From Larus michahellis (lineage: Eukaryota; Chordata; Aves; Charadriiformes; Laridae): a stretch of DNA of 64,000 nucleotides. A program made the position numbers and the translations under genes. Positions 14,191 to 27,245 of the stretch are shown one piece after another. Under the pieces are notes generated by a model. The model searched no databases. It saw only the letters and a list, made by a program, of their open reading frames with translations, and was not told the origin of the DNA. Numbering within the stretch: position 1 is the stretch's first letter; every line of letters starts with the position of its first letter. Location of the stretch: positions 35,638,652 through 35,702,651 of the forward strand of contig NC_133930.1 of assembly GCF_964199755.1 (NCBI RefSeq). Reading direction: 5' to 3'.

Positions 14191-17100
14191 ATAAAGTGAG
14201 AGCAACTCTGTGAGATATTTTTTGCTATCAATAAGGAGAACTAGGTAACCCTTTCCTCTCTCACGGGCTACATTCTGGCTTGGGAAAAAAGAACCTTTTG
14301 CCTCACAGAAACTCTCCCTCTCATGCTCTTTCCCCTAAGGCAAGGGGGAATTTTTAGCATCTTTGATACAACAAGATGCTTTATGGGCAATATTATTTTT
14401 GGGCAGGTGTTTATCAAAGCTCCTTTTTCTCTGGGTTTTGCTAAGGCTTATCACTCTGTTAGTGCTGTTAGGGCCTGGTTGTGTTAGATGCCGGACTAGA
14501 ACAAGGGAGGAGATGGAGTCTAAATCAACCTGAAACAACACGTTAGAGCATGATCCTAAATTAAAAAGTAAGAAAAGTATTATTTTCCTAGATTGCCTTT
14601 TTACTTTCTCAGGTCCCATGTCTGACAATGGAAACCTCCACACCTGTGCTGAGATTTATTATTACTGGGGCTTCTTGGGAATTCTGTGCTTTCACTATTT
14701 GAGTGAGAGGATTAGAATTTCTTGGGACACAGACTCAGTCCGGTCACAGTAGCCAGGACTTTGAGCATGTGTAAGTCAGAACAGTATGAGACATCTCTCA
14801 TGTAAGAAGAAACTAGAGGGATGGCTTCATCCACAAGAACTGCAGGATTTTGTAGTGGGTGTCTTTCCTTGCAGCTATCCTTACTTTCCTGGGGATGGGG
14901 AGGAAGGATATCAATGCTTAAATGGAATTGTTAGCCTGTTAGATTTAAGACGTATCCCTATCAGGTAACAATAACTGCACAGCAACAGGCCAAATTATAT
15001 TTATCTCTGGCATACAAATAGCCATTGTCCCAGTTACGCAGGTTATAGTCATACCTGAACTAGACACATTTTCACTGTTCTGCTCATAACATTTCTGTAT
15101 AAACTGTCAGCTTCCTTAAACTTACCAAGCAATTTGAATGGCAAAATAGCATATTTTCAATAGGAAAATTATCAACAATGGTCTAGGTCTCAGGATAGCA
15201 GAGGGACCATAAACTAGCTCAACAAGCCAGCTGAGAATTTCCCTGGAGAATTTTCCCAGCTCTTGGCATGGGGGACATCTCAGGGATATGGCCAGGAGGC
15301 GGGGAGGAAAGGGGTGTGCACTGTGGCATAATCCTTGGGGGCTATTTGTTAAAGCAGCCCCAAGGTTGCCCTTAATTGTGTTGTGGGCTGAACTGGCTCC
15401 TATCCAACTGCTGGGGTGTGAGAACTACAAATATAGCAGAGGCACCTTTCTTTCCTCCGCCTCCCAGCTGCAGAAAGCACAGTTTGGCCGGGGTGCACAA
15501 AGTGAGCCTTCTGGCTTTTTCTTGCAGCTGAGCTTCTGTGCTGTCACATGTCACTGGGTCCTCGCTCATCCCTGGGACAACTGTCAACAAAACAAGCTGG
15601 ATATCTTGCTTATTTCCATAATTTACATCTCTCAAAAAGTGAACATGCGCACACACACACACACAAAATAAAATTCTGATGTGGGTGTCCACATGTGTGC
15701 TTTCCAGAGCAAAGTGGAAATGGACAGTAGGAGAAATAACACCTATTCTATAATTTAGGTACCTATTCTAGGGAGGTGTTAATTACTCATGAAAAAGAGA
15801 CATTTTACCACACACAAAGACAGAAATCATACCAGACCCAGCGTTTTCCCCACTCTTCTCCCTGCTAGTGTTTTATGCCTTCCTTTTTTCCCTACTTCAT
15901 GGAGAGCTACTCATGATACCAGTTTTGAGGTATTCTTTTATTCACAGGTTCTACATTTTGCGTGGTTCCTGTTAAGTGAATAAAGCTAGACCAACACTAG
16001 GCTTTTGTACATATCTGTGAGATAATTGAAGAAACCTCATTTTCCCAACAGCAAGTCCACTCCCCATCCTTTTGCCTTTGTGGACATGTACTTTAAAAAC
16101 AATTCCACCTAGCACAAAGCCTCACAGTATGTTTTGCAGCATAGGCAGATACCTGTCAGCTAGGACTTCAACCGTGGCCTTAGGAAACTCATAGCCAGAA
16201 AATCCAGTTGCTACTGCATGACCATCCACACAACTCATCAATCAGAAGAGAGCGATGCCTGGTTTTCTAAGCTCTTCTTTGTCCTCTTTCGGTTGCCATG
16301 AAAAATCATCTGTATCTAGCAGTTATGCCTTAGCTCAACCAAGAGCCGGAGACAACAAAGTGGACCTTGACATAAGAAAACTTTGGGTACCAGAGGCTAT
16401 ACGTAGACAGCACTAAGCACACTAGTCTGAAAATGACACTGTTGTGGGCAATTACAAGAAAGAACCATGTCAGAAAGCCAACACTCCTCATTACCCGACC
16501 TAACACAGATTAGTGCAGAATGATAATACTTTCTGCCCTTTATTTTGTGTTGCTTTTTCTGCAGGGTTTACTGAAAAATACTTCCCTTTGAGGAAACTAA
16601 GAAAAATGCACAGGGACTGTTTTTTTCTGCTAAAATGTTCTGACTACTTCAAGCAATCCTGCTGAGATTTGTCTTACTGCAAGTGCCCCATAAACTCCCA
16701 CCTACCTCCGCTTCATACCCTCCACCCAGCAGAGGCCCTGCTGCTTATGCTACACCCTAACACAGAGCTGGAGAAAGATTATGAAACAGGGAAACTATCC
16801 AGGAACAAAATTGCATATTTTTTTTTCCGTCTTCCAGAGGTAAATAAAAAGTCAAGCCCATCTGACAATGGGAAATGGGATTCAAAGCAAAAATAGAACC
16901 TCACATTTTGTCAGATATCCAAGGTTTTTTTCTGGTGAGAGGTTTTCATAAGCACTATAACCCCTTTTGGTGGGGTTACATCACCATTTGATCTAAACCC
17001 CCACAGTAAGACTACATCTGCTACTAAGCTGTGTTGTAAATGTCTTTAATTTTTATATTTCATCTGAAGGGAGTTGTTAAAGTGGGTTTACAGGGTGATG

Positions 17101-20100
17101 GCTCTTTGAATAAAAGACATCAGGACTGAAGCAAAGCTCTGCATGACACTTAATTTTCACTCTAATAAGCCCTCCTAAAACATTACAAGATTTTGTTTTT
17201 CCCTGAACTTGCTTTCCCTTCCTGCATGATTATTCTTTTTTTTATTATTATTTTTTTTCTTCCCTCCTTTTTTTTAAGGACACATTTGAGGAGAATGGTT
17301 TTATTTTTGCCCAGATGACACCACTTCTCTTTTCACCCTAAGCCAGATGTGCTCCTCTCTCTGAGCAAAAGAAATCTCTCTGAAGTCTTTTTTCAAAGCC
17401 ATTGCTTTTATTTAGTCTTTTTTTAGTCTTTTTTTTTTTTTTACTGTTCTTCTGGACTCTCTGGGGCCTTTAGTTTGACTTTTGTCTGTGAGGGTGGGAA
17501 GGGATCCTCCAATATGTTTGTGCTCAAATTTTAAGGTCCCTTTGGATGTGTTCTCCAATACATGAAAAAGTCCTGTGCTGGCTGAGCATAACTAAGTGTG
17601 GGACCCTTCTTGATCACCTGGAGGGGTCATTGTAGAGCAAGCATGAAGTATTATCTTTCCCAGTCCCAAGTGCTTTTATTGACTCATTTTGCCCTGAATA
17701 ACAGACAAGAAAGAAAATGTGGAGTCCAGGCTTTTGGCATGGCAACTCGGATCTGACTATATTTCCACATAGCCATCAAACCTGGCTGGTTTGGTTTTTT
17801 GTTTGAGGGTCTTGTTTTTGTTCTGGAGAACAAAACAAATTATTATGGATTGTGGACCTTGGTCATCCAGCAGAAAAATGCAAGAAAAGAAAAATCTGCC
17901 TCATTAAAGAAAAGGAAGGAATAATATCAATATTTACAATCTGACAAACAGAACATAGAAAACATAAGGTCCCTCTGCAATGTGATATTCATCTGGAGAA
18001 CAATGTTGTCAAAATGCAGGGAGATTCTGCAGCCGTTAGAATGAAGGGAATTACGTGTTTGCATCTCTTTGGAGATGTGGGTTTGAAAAGATTTCAAGTA
18101 TGTAAGAACAGCATGGGCCATGTTCACCAGGCAGGCCTGAACCCAGAATTTGGTGTTGTAATTCAACCTGGGGCTTCTGGATTATGGAACACACAGAAAT
18201 TACCAGCTAGATGAGATGAGAAATACTTTTCTTTTTTTTAAACCGAGAAACAGTAACGAGGTTCCTAAAGGAATATTATTATTACTGCAACAGTAAGGTA
18301 TTGAAACCAAGCACTCAAAAGTCAGTAAATTTCATAAACAGATTTTTCCCACAAGATTTATACAACCATATTGTGTATTTATTTTTGATTCGCAATTTCA
18401 TTGTGAAACATACATTTTAATGGATTATATTTGTCATTAGTGCACACCATAAATACAACAGTAATCATCAGATTCATAGCTAGCACTCATGCAGAGCTGT
18501 ACATAATCACAATTCTCTACAAACATACTTGCCTCATGCTCAGAGTTCAAGTGGTAATTCCTTAAAAAAGAACAGTGGAGATCAGACTTGTGTAACACTC
18601 AGAACCATCTGTGCTCCTGGGGCCGTAGAGTGCAGACAAACGCCTGACTCCCTACACCAAAGTCCTTCTTGTCTGGACTATTTTCCTATGCCGGTATATT
18701 CATGCTTTCATTAAAATCAGCAAGAATAGCTGAAGCCCAGAGCATGCACCAGTTCCCTAAAAATGAAGGGGCTTACTGCCCATTTCTCAGCACATAGAGT
18801 CTGTAGAGATACAATATTAATTTGATTTCTAGCACAGATATAATCTACTTAGATTCGAGCTATTCTCTTTCATGCTATCCTGTTAATATGTTTGGATATA
18901 CACCCTTCCCCTGCTTCAGAAAACTTCTGAAAACCCACCTTTCTGTGAGGCATGCCAGGTGCTGGACTACTCCCCGCTCTGTGGGTGTTCTTCCTCAAAT
19001 TATTTTGTTTGTATTGAGTCGTGCCTTCAGGGCCTTATCTTGCATTCCTTGCACACCCAACGTTCACTGAAGTTGATGGAGATACAAAAGGCAGGCCTTT
19101 AGCTTGTGCTGGGATCTACTGAGCTGTCTCCTAATTCTGCCTCTGCTGTGGGCTCCGCTGTCCTAAATTGTGAGGACTGGGGACAGCACAATCTTTTCTG
19201 AGTGAGGTGCAAACTCTCTTCCTGAGTTCAGCACCCTCACTCCCCTTCTTTTTTTTTTTCCTCTTTTTTTTTTTCTGGGCCAGGACGGGGTGGCTTCTGC
19301 GTAAGTATGATGTTGCATGTGCTGCTGTCATGGACACCTCTGCTTCCTGAATTCAGCGGGCACAAATGCTTTGTTTCTCAAACCACTTATATGCTGCTAT
19401 CCAAGACACTGAAAAACTCTCATTTCTTCCACTTACTACACTCTGAAAAAAATCACTGCTTCAATGTTTGTGGTATGTGTATTATATTATAGTCTTAGTG
19501 ATTCTTTCATATCTATCCTTATAAAAACAGACTTAGCAAAGTTAATTAGGGGTAATTTGCATTCAAGCTATTCATTATTTACTTATCTTTGAACTGCAAA
19601 CTGTAGGAATGCCATTTGTTCATTAAAATTCCCAATCTTTGCCCACTTTCCCTTTGATAGCATAGTGGTTAAAGAAAGTTGTGCTTAGCTGCTGACTAAC
19701 CATTCTCTGCACACTGCAGAGATGGCTGCAGGCCATTATTTCAGCGTTAGAAAGTAGTTAATATTGAATGCCATGAAGTTAAATTTGTGTTCATTTACTT
19801 ATTATGTTGGAAACCAGTTGTTCGTTCTGAACAAATTTCCCAGCACTTCTCTCAGCTAAGCTCTGCAGACTCTAAAAACATGCGGTTACAATATTGAGAA
19901 GGTGAGGAGGTTTGTAACTGGGTAAAAAGGAGGTTTTAAACAGATCTCTGAAAAAAAGACGCTGCTGCAAACCCCAGCCCTGGATAAGGCTTCTTTAATT
20001 ATCACAGTCACCAGCCTTGTAAGTTCCTTTTAATAGCACTAGGAAAAAATATCTGCTTTTTACTGTTAACCACTAATCTCTGAACATTTACACATCTGTT

Positions 20101-22540
20101 AATTCCTCAAAAGCTCTTACTGTGTGCTGCTTACAGATATTGTACATTGAAAAGAAATGCAATGGCAATTGTCGTGCTGACAGGGAAGAAGGAGGACTCA
20201 CTTCTTAGTTACTTAACAGGGATTCTCTCTCAAGTATATTTTGGTAACTTGGCTATACCTTTCTAAGATGCAGGAATGACACCTCCACAGCAAGAACCAC
20301 ATAGGCAAGATGAGAACGCACTGGCTAGAAAAGTAACCTCAGCCGAGGGCTGCAAGGCCGGCCAGATCCTGGCATGCTGTGTGGACTGGGGCAAATCATC
20401 GAGAACAAGTCTGGGCAGTTAGTGCCTACTCAGGGGTTGCTATTTGACAATGCCTCTGTTTGATTTTCCTCTTCCAATGCAACCTAAAAATGATGACATC
20501 TTCTAACACTCCCTCCCCCTTCCCTCCATCTCTTGAACTAATGAGCAAATAAGGAAAGAAAATTAAAGAATAAAAAATGTAAGCAGTGATAGGGTGAGAT
20601 CAATAAACTGTGGATTGCTAGCACTGAGTGAGCCTGAGTAATCTTCTGCATATTGCATGTTGAGTTAACTTGCAAGAGAAATATGTTCCCTCTTATTGTC
20701 CTGTGTCTCATTGTGGAAAAGGAAGCAGGGACTGCAAATTAAAATACCCTTGATTTAGGTTCTGAAGGGAGTGCCCAGGAGTTCTTCCTCTATTGCCACA
20801 TGCTAGAAATTGAACCGTCTGCACCGTTACACTATAATGAGAATATTTTATTATTGTTTTCAGCCCGTGACTTCTGTTGTACTGTTACCACACTCCCCCA
20901 ACCCCCAACAAAAAGTCCACTGAAGATGCTTTTGTGAGTAGCATCAGCAAAAGATGCTACTCTACATCAGCACAGGACTCTGCTGCTTCAGACTCTCTGC
21001 TACAGAACAGAAGGTGAAAGGTACATGAATAGTAACCCATGTGATAATATACTTACACCAGCAAAAATGCTGGCATAAGAGGGTTGAAGATTTTCTGAGC
21101 TGAAATGTACGACACTGAGGATTATTCACTGGGTACCTACAGGACTAAGAGGAGCTCAGCCAGAAGTGGACAACTAATGACAGTGAACTATGTTTATAGA
21201 CATGTTTGCATCACATGACCTTTGCACAAATAATGAGAAGTCTCTGAGTCACCAGTCCAGGGAATGTACGGCCCTTAAGGACAGTTCCTTTTCTTCCACC
21301 GTCAAAGATTTTACCCAGGCTAATGCTGGTGAGCAGCAATTTCCCCAAGTCGCGGAACAAGGGAGGAAGGATAGAGGTCTCTTCAGTCCCAAAGGAACCT
21401 ATAAGAAAAGTTAGAGCAAGAATGAAAAAAAAAATATGCTTGACAGGTTATTAATTTTACACACAGGCAGTCAATTCATGTGGAGTATGGCTATCATGGT
21501 GACAATGGAGATAAATTTGCAATGCACTAGGCCCACAGGTGAAAGAAAATAAGGAAGTTTAAGAAACAGAAGAAAACTCACAGGAACAGAATATTTAGTA
21601 TTTATATACAGTTGTAGTTCTCACTCTAGCAAATACCAGCCAGCTTCTACAGAGCTAGAAATGTTGTCCTCTTCTTTTGAAGTCTGGGTATGACAGAGCA
21701 GAAAGTGAGGAATACCGCAGACTTCAGTGTAATTACTCAGATGGGAACCATGTTTACACCTCCCTTGCTAGGATCTGCCAAACCAAATTAGTAAGTTGGG
21801 TTTTCCCATCTACAGCTGGTGGAATTGAATACTGCACACTGTATATATGGTGCTGATAGTCAGTGGTGAAATAGGCTGTATTTTTTCCCTGCTTTCTGAA
21901 AGGAGAAGAGAAACTTATGTTTAAAGAAAGGAAGATCATTCAAACTGCATGTAAGACCATTTTCTCAGCGAATGGTGTCTACTTACTCTTTACTTCTAAG
22001 CTCTCTCATGTCAAAAATCACCACTTTGTCACAAAGGGGAACTGTAAAGGGCAGCTGAAGAAATTAAAGAACCTGTGTGCTGGATTTACTTACGTTTGCA
22101 TAAGAATAGGCTACTTTCTAATCTCTTGAGCTTCTAAAGGAAATACTCTGGAGGGTCAAAAGAGAATAATTTAATTACCTCAGAGATTCACAAGAAATTA
22201 GGCTTCAGTGATGCCTAGGATCGGTTAAATTAATAGGGAATATGCTTCAGTCAGAATATTTGACAGTTATAAAGAGAAATTCTGGCACCAGTGCATTTTC
22301 ATTGGCTTCAGTATGGTCAAGATTTAGTTCATGTAAGCTATAAACCCAAGGTGACTACTGAGTGGGCTGATTCAGGCTACTGTTAGTCTTCTAGAAGAGG
22401 ACAGCATGCTGCTTCCAAAATTATCTTTCTGGATGCTACAGGCTTGATTTTTCTGAGGTCAGTTCCATCTGTGTGCCTACAGCCCTAAAACAGTCAAGTG
22501 GAAACAATATAAAAGGCTAAATACAGTAGCATTTTAATGA
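14191..22540. other. Non-genic region
   Basis: Only short random frames. T-rich low-complexity runs lie at 17231-17277, 17410-17443 and 19250-19276, and a short CA run at 15649-15665. A MIR-head-like ATAGCATAGTGGTTAAAG sits at 19657-19675. Confidence 0.6.
19657..19680 (+). mobile_element. Possible MIR 5' head fragment
   Basis: ATAGCATAGTGGTTAAAG matches the start of the MIR tRNA-like head well, but the following sequence drifts, so only a fragment can be claimed. Confidence 0.35.
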
Positions 22541-22595
22541 GGGATTTCGGGGTGGGGGGGGCGGGGTGCAGGTGGGTGGGGGGTGTTGTGGGGGC
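22541..22595 (+). repeat. G-rich tract with G-quadruplex potential
   Basis: The + strand carries G runs of 4, 8, 4, 3, 6 and 5 within 55 bases, separated by short loops (GGGGTGGGGGGGGCGGGG is the core). This satisfies the four-run quadruplex pattern several times over. Confidence 0.85.
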
Positions 22596-23089
22596 TGTGT
22601 GTCTGTTAGGTTTTTTTAAAAAAAGGTTCAAAAATTTTTTTTAATGTCTTGGAAACTGCAATGCTTAAAGGGAAGGCCGTGGCAATACACAAAAAGAAAA
22701 GGCCAAGCAAGAGCATGAGAAAGAGCCAAATTCTGATCTCTAAGCAGAGAACCAATCCAGTGTTATGAAACAAGTTTCCTCTGGATTTACACCAAAATAG
22801 TGTGGCCCAGAGTGTAACCATTTCTTTTATCATAAGCCTAAAACCAGATCACTTTGCTTTGACACCTCGTTTTGGCTGCAATTGCACATGCATGCACCCA
22901 CACACATGCACTCACATTCTCTTCAATCGCCTTTCAGTCAAGCCACAGAGCTGTATGGTCTCTCCTGGATAAGCTGTGTTAAATTAAAATTAAACATCAC
23001 CAAGCTTTGTGCTCAGCCTCCCTCTGTGAATGCTCTGCTGCGGGTGTGCAGGGGGTTAATATCACAAATGTTCCACAGGAGGTTAGTGG

Positions 23090-23420
23090 GATTCAGTTTC
23101 AGCTAACATTTATTTTGCCAGCTCCTGTTCACTTTCATCTCTGCTTATGAACACTATTATCTTGTTTGTAATAATATATATAGATCACTGCAGCTGCGCT
23201 CTGCAAAATTCATCCATTTTTTGAACTTTGCAAAAAAAATTCTGCAAGTCTTTTATCACATCGCTGAGCCCTGTGAATTCACACACCTTCCCAGCCTGGC
23301 CTCTCATACAAATTGTAAGCAGGCGTGGGTTTGCAAACCTTTCGCTGGGAATGGACTATCATGTTTCTAATGTAACCTCACACCCACTGTGGTTTTGCCT
23401 AATTGTGAGCTGTTGTTTTT
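23090..23420. promoter_or_regulatory. Putative conserved non-coding element
   Basis: Repeat-free AT-rich block with CTTTGCAAA, TTTATCACATCG, GGGAATGGAC (TEAD-like), TGTGGTTTTG (RUNX-like) and CTAATTGTGAG words. Called from texture; no coding potential. Confidence 0.3.
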
Positions 23421-26400
23421 AAAAAAGGACTAAGTCACTTCAGCTCCTTTGATTTTTGTCTGCTCCTATTGTTAATTTCCTGTTACAGGCATTACCTTCG
23501 GCACACGACACGTGCAGCAGGTCAGCATACTGTGCCTGAACTCTTCTGTCCCTTGCTCAGTAGATTGCCAGTAATAATATTAATATCTAACACTTATATA
23601 GCACTTTTCCTATCCCACAAACATACAGCTTCCTGCGCAGGAATCAGCGGTGCTAATTATTGACGGACACTGGAAGGGCTATTAGCGTATTTGACATTTT
23701 CTTTCACGAACTTACAGAAGCACGCTAAGCGGCGTGCTTTTCCATAGACATGATGTAACCCCAGTAATATTTGTACTTTAAAATCCAGTCAGCCAAAAGA
23801 AGGAAACAGGCCTTTTTAAACAACCTGTACAGTACAGATGCCTTGAAAAGCGGATGGAAGATTAAAGAGGCAGGGCTAGACTTGAATTTACGCTAAAATT
23901 TCCAGCAGAAAATCCTCTCATCGTATATTTTCTATGGCCTGATCCTATGGCTTTATTCTAGAAAGGCACACAAAGCAACCTCTTGGCTGTAAGTTCTTAA
24001 TGTTTACCTATCTCGCTATTACTACAGTGCAGTTTACAATGGAGCTATTATTCCAGAAATTGAATGGTGTGATAAAATAATTGACTTCCTTACTAGTTTC
24101 CCAATCTTCTTCCTCTTCAAGAATCAGAAGTCATTGAATGACTAGGTCAGAGCTCTATTCTGCTTTTCTCATTTTGAGGCAGAAAAAGGCAGACTAACTT
24201 TCAAAGCTTCTACCCTAGGCTTTCAAGAAGGCAGAGTGTAGAAGAAAGAATAGAATAGGAAACAAAAAGGAAATGAAATGGAGATTTAAGTAGTTTAGAC
24301 CTTGTGCTCAGCAGTCCACAAGATCAAACTCACTCGTCTCCACGCAGCAGCTGGTATCAATGCTCTTGCGTTGTTCAAACAAGTTCCAGCATTTAGTGAG
24401 CTGGGGTGCTGCCTTCTACCGCACTTCTGTAGGGGCCGCCTCTCCGGTTGTGACTGAAGTGTGCCTTCCAGAAGCAGCTTTGCCTTAGTTTGACAAAGCC
24501 AGACAGCACCTGTCCTTGAGGCTTAACAAAAGGTAGTAAAGGGAAGGAGAGAGTAATATCTCTCAGGCCTCTGCTGCTATCACTCTCCCTTTATATTTCA
24601 TTTAGAGCAAAACATGAACAAAGAAAGAGTGTTAGACATGCACACTGTAATGAAAATCCATGACTCTACCGTGCATTCATAATTATTTTATAAATAAATG
24701 GCTTCTGGAGAGCCACATCTGTCTCTTCCCACAGAGTGTATGTCTTTCATTAATGTATTACAGGCCGAATGAAGCCAGCCTGAGTGCTTTGCTTGCATCT
24801 TCCTCTTCCTCTCCATCATTGTCCATGGATAGGTTTTTGTGGTTCGGAGAGAGCTGCAAGCCCCACATATCTCTGCAGGACTGATGGCTCGTCAATAACA
24901 TTAGCCAGCATTATGGTCTGCATCGGTGTAGAACAGAATCAATATGGCCAAGTAAAAAGTCTAATCAGTTGACATGACCATCTTCAGCAGGGCTCACGTT
25001 ACAAGAAATGAGTTTTTTTAAGGAATCAGCATCAGTGCTGCTTATTCACCCCACACCAAGAAGCCTTGACGAAGATTTATTGCTTCTTGTTTTCTTAGCA
25101 GTGCAGGGTAAGCTGGTAAAAGTGAAATAATCATTCAGGTTAAAAGAATAATAAAGACTGGGCTCTGCAAACACTGCCCACATTTTCCTAAGAAGCTGAA
25201 AGAGCCACTGTAGGGCACTCCACGGTGTGGAAGGGAAGCTGTCTGCACCAGGAAATAAGAACAGTTTAGGGACCTGAATACAGGGATTCATGCCCTTTGT
25301 CTGACTAGGTTGCATTCTGTTTTCTCACCCTCTCTTTTTTTACTGAAGGGACAGATTCAGCTCTCATTTCTACTTGTGCAAATTGAAGTCACTTGGCTGA
25401 AAATAGGATTGTTCCAGATTTCTGTCAGCATCAGTGAAAGCAGTCTTCGGCAGTCGTGCCTATGGCAATGTACACATCTTAAAACAAGTTTCTCACTGAT
25501 GCATAGCTTTATCTATGTGGTAATTACAGTGCTGTTTTACAATCATATCCCTTTCTCTTTCTCCTCACCCCTCTGCATGCAGATTCACCCACAACACAAG
25601 AGCAACAGGGATGCAGCTATCAGATATTTCACTTTTATGAACTCTGCTGATCATCTGTTCTCATTTGTCCAGTCATCTGAGGGAAACCCTGTTTAATCAT
25701 GTGAGGGTAAAGCATTAGTGAAATCGTTAGTGCAGCATGGGCAGGCTAATAGGCCCATGCCTCAGCCATTTTTTTGCAGGCAACATACCGCCTACATCAG
25801 AGATACTTCAGCAGTGTTATTGCCTAAACAGGTAAAAGAAAATAATTGCATCTTGGAGGCAAGCAGCTTGTTTGTGAATGGGAAAATGGACACGTTAACT
25901 ACTCCCATCCCACTTTGTTAGAATGAAATAGCTAGGAAATGTTCATTAAAAAATAAATAAATCTTGAAACAGGTTAAGTGCTTATTCAAACTAACAACAG
26001 AATCAGAGGAAATTAAAGGGCCTGATCCCACAGGGGCCTTCACAGACTAGACATGAAACAGAAAGTTTGATTCAAGCTTTCCTGCCATTGCCAGGAAAGA
26101 CTTGATGCTCACAGAGCAGTCTGTGATACTTGTACATAGAAGCGTGACAAACATGGTTATCTCCTCCTGGGCAGTGGTAGACCTTTACTTCCAGCACAGG
26201 ATTAGCAGGTCACTAAAGACAGTCACAGGCAGCGGGCAGTCACTTTGCCAGATTTCATCTCATTTTCTCCCTCTTAGGCACACACAGGGAATTGTTCTAG
26301 GTTTTTAATATCAGAATAGTAACTATGGGCTTCCATCAAAATGGGCGCCTACAGCAGTGTGCATGGACAAGACAAGTTCTTCGTCCCCGGGAGTCAGTGT

Positions 26401-27180
26401 CAAGTGCACATCAATACTGAGCTTGTTCCTCAATGGCAGAGTTCACCTCCAAGTTTCCAGTAACATTGGCTGTTGTAAATGAGGCCCAACAAAAAAAACT
26501 ATGTGGGAAAAAATAGTCCGGCAACTGTGGTTTTTTGCGATTGTTTTTTTTTGTTGTTGTTGCTGCATGAAGAAAATCAGGGTTTTTTTAACCAATCTAG
26601 ATTCTGAACACAAAGTTGGTTTGGTTTTGTTTTTTTTTAATGGGAATCCTGCTGCAGAATATTAATAGTGTAACATTAATGTAAATGTTTTATTAAAGTA
26701 AAAAAAAAGAGTCAATTTCTATTAAGATTCCACCATTTACAGTGATTCAAGGAAATATTCTACTCTCAGAGCCCCAGGATCTTGGTATATAACATCCTTA
26801 TTTGTGTTAACGGAAACTTTACCCCTTTGAATTCACAAGGACTGAAAAGTTTCACCAGGCACACAGGCTCTGTATAAATAAGCAGCACACAGCAAACATA
26901 TTCTTTTAAAAGGATTATCACTTTGACAGCTATTCAGTTGGGGTGGCTTTTTCTGTCCCCTGGAATTCCCAGCTTGCCCTCTTAACTACATAGAAGGTAA
27001 ATCTGTATAATACTTCACAGCTGCCTTTATTGGGACCTGACACTGAGCCTACTGGATGTGCTTTCCTGGTACAAAGCACCTCGTCAAGTTTCCTGCTCTG
27101 GATGCAGTGAACGCAGCTGATGAGCTGTCTTATTAAAAGTTATGAGGAAAGGATGTTCACTCCATTACTTTCTGAACTAC

Positions 27181-27245
27181 TGGATACGCACGGCGAAGCT
27201 GCCGAGCCGGTCAGTCCCTCGTAGCTCCCTCCCTCGCACGCAGGC
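27181..27245. promoter_or_regulatory. Small CpG cluster downstream of BNC2
   Basis: About eight CpGs in 65 bases (ACGCACGGCGAAGC, GCCGAGCCGG, CTCGTAGC, CTCGCACGC), followed at 27400-27760 by GC-rich sequence. No clear promoter motif or gene. It could be a short unmethylated regulatory patch. Confidence 0.3.
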
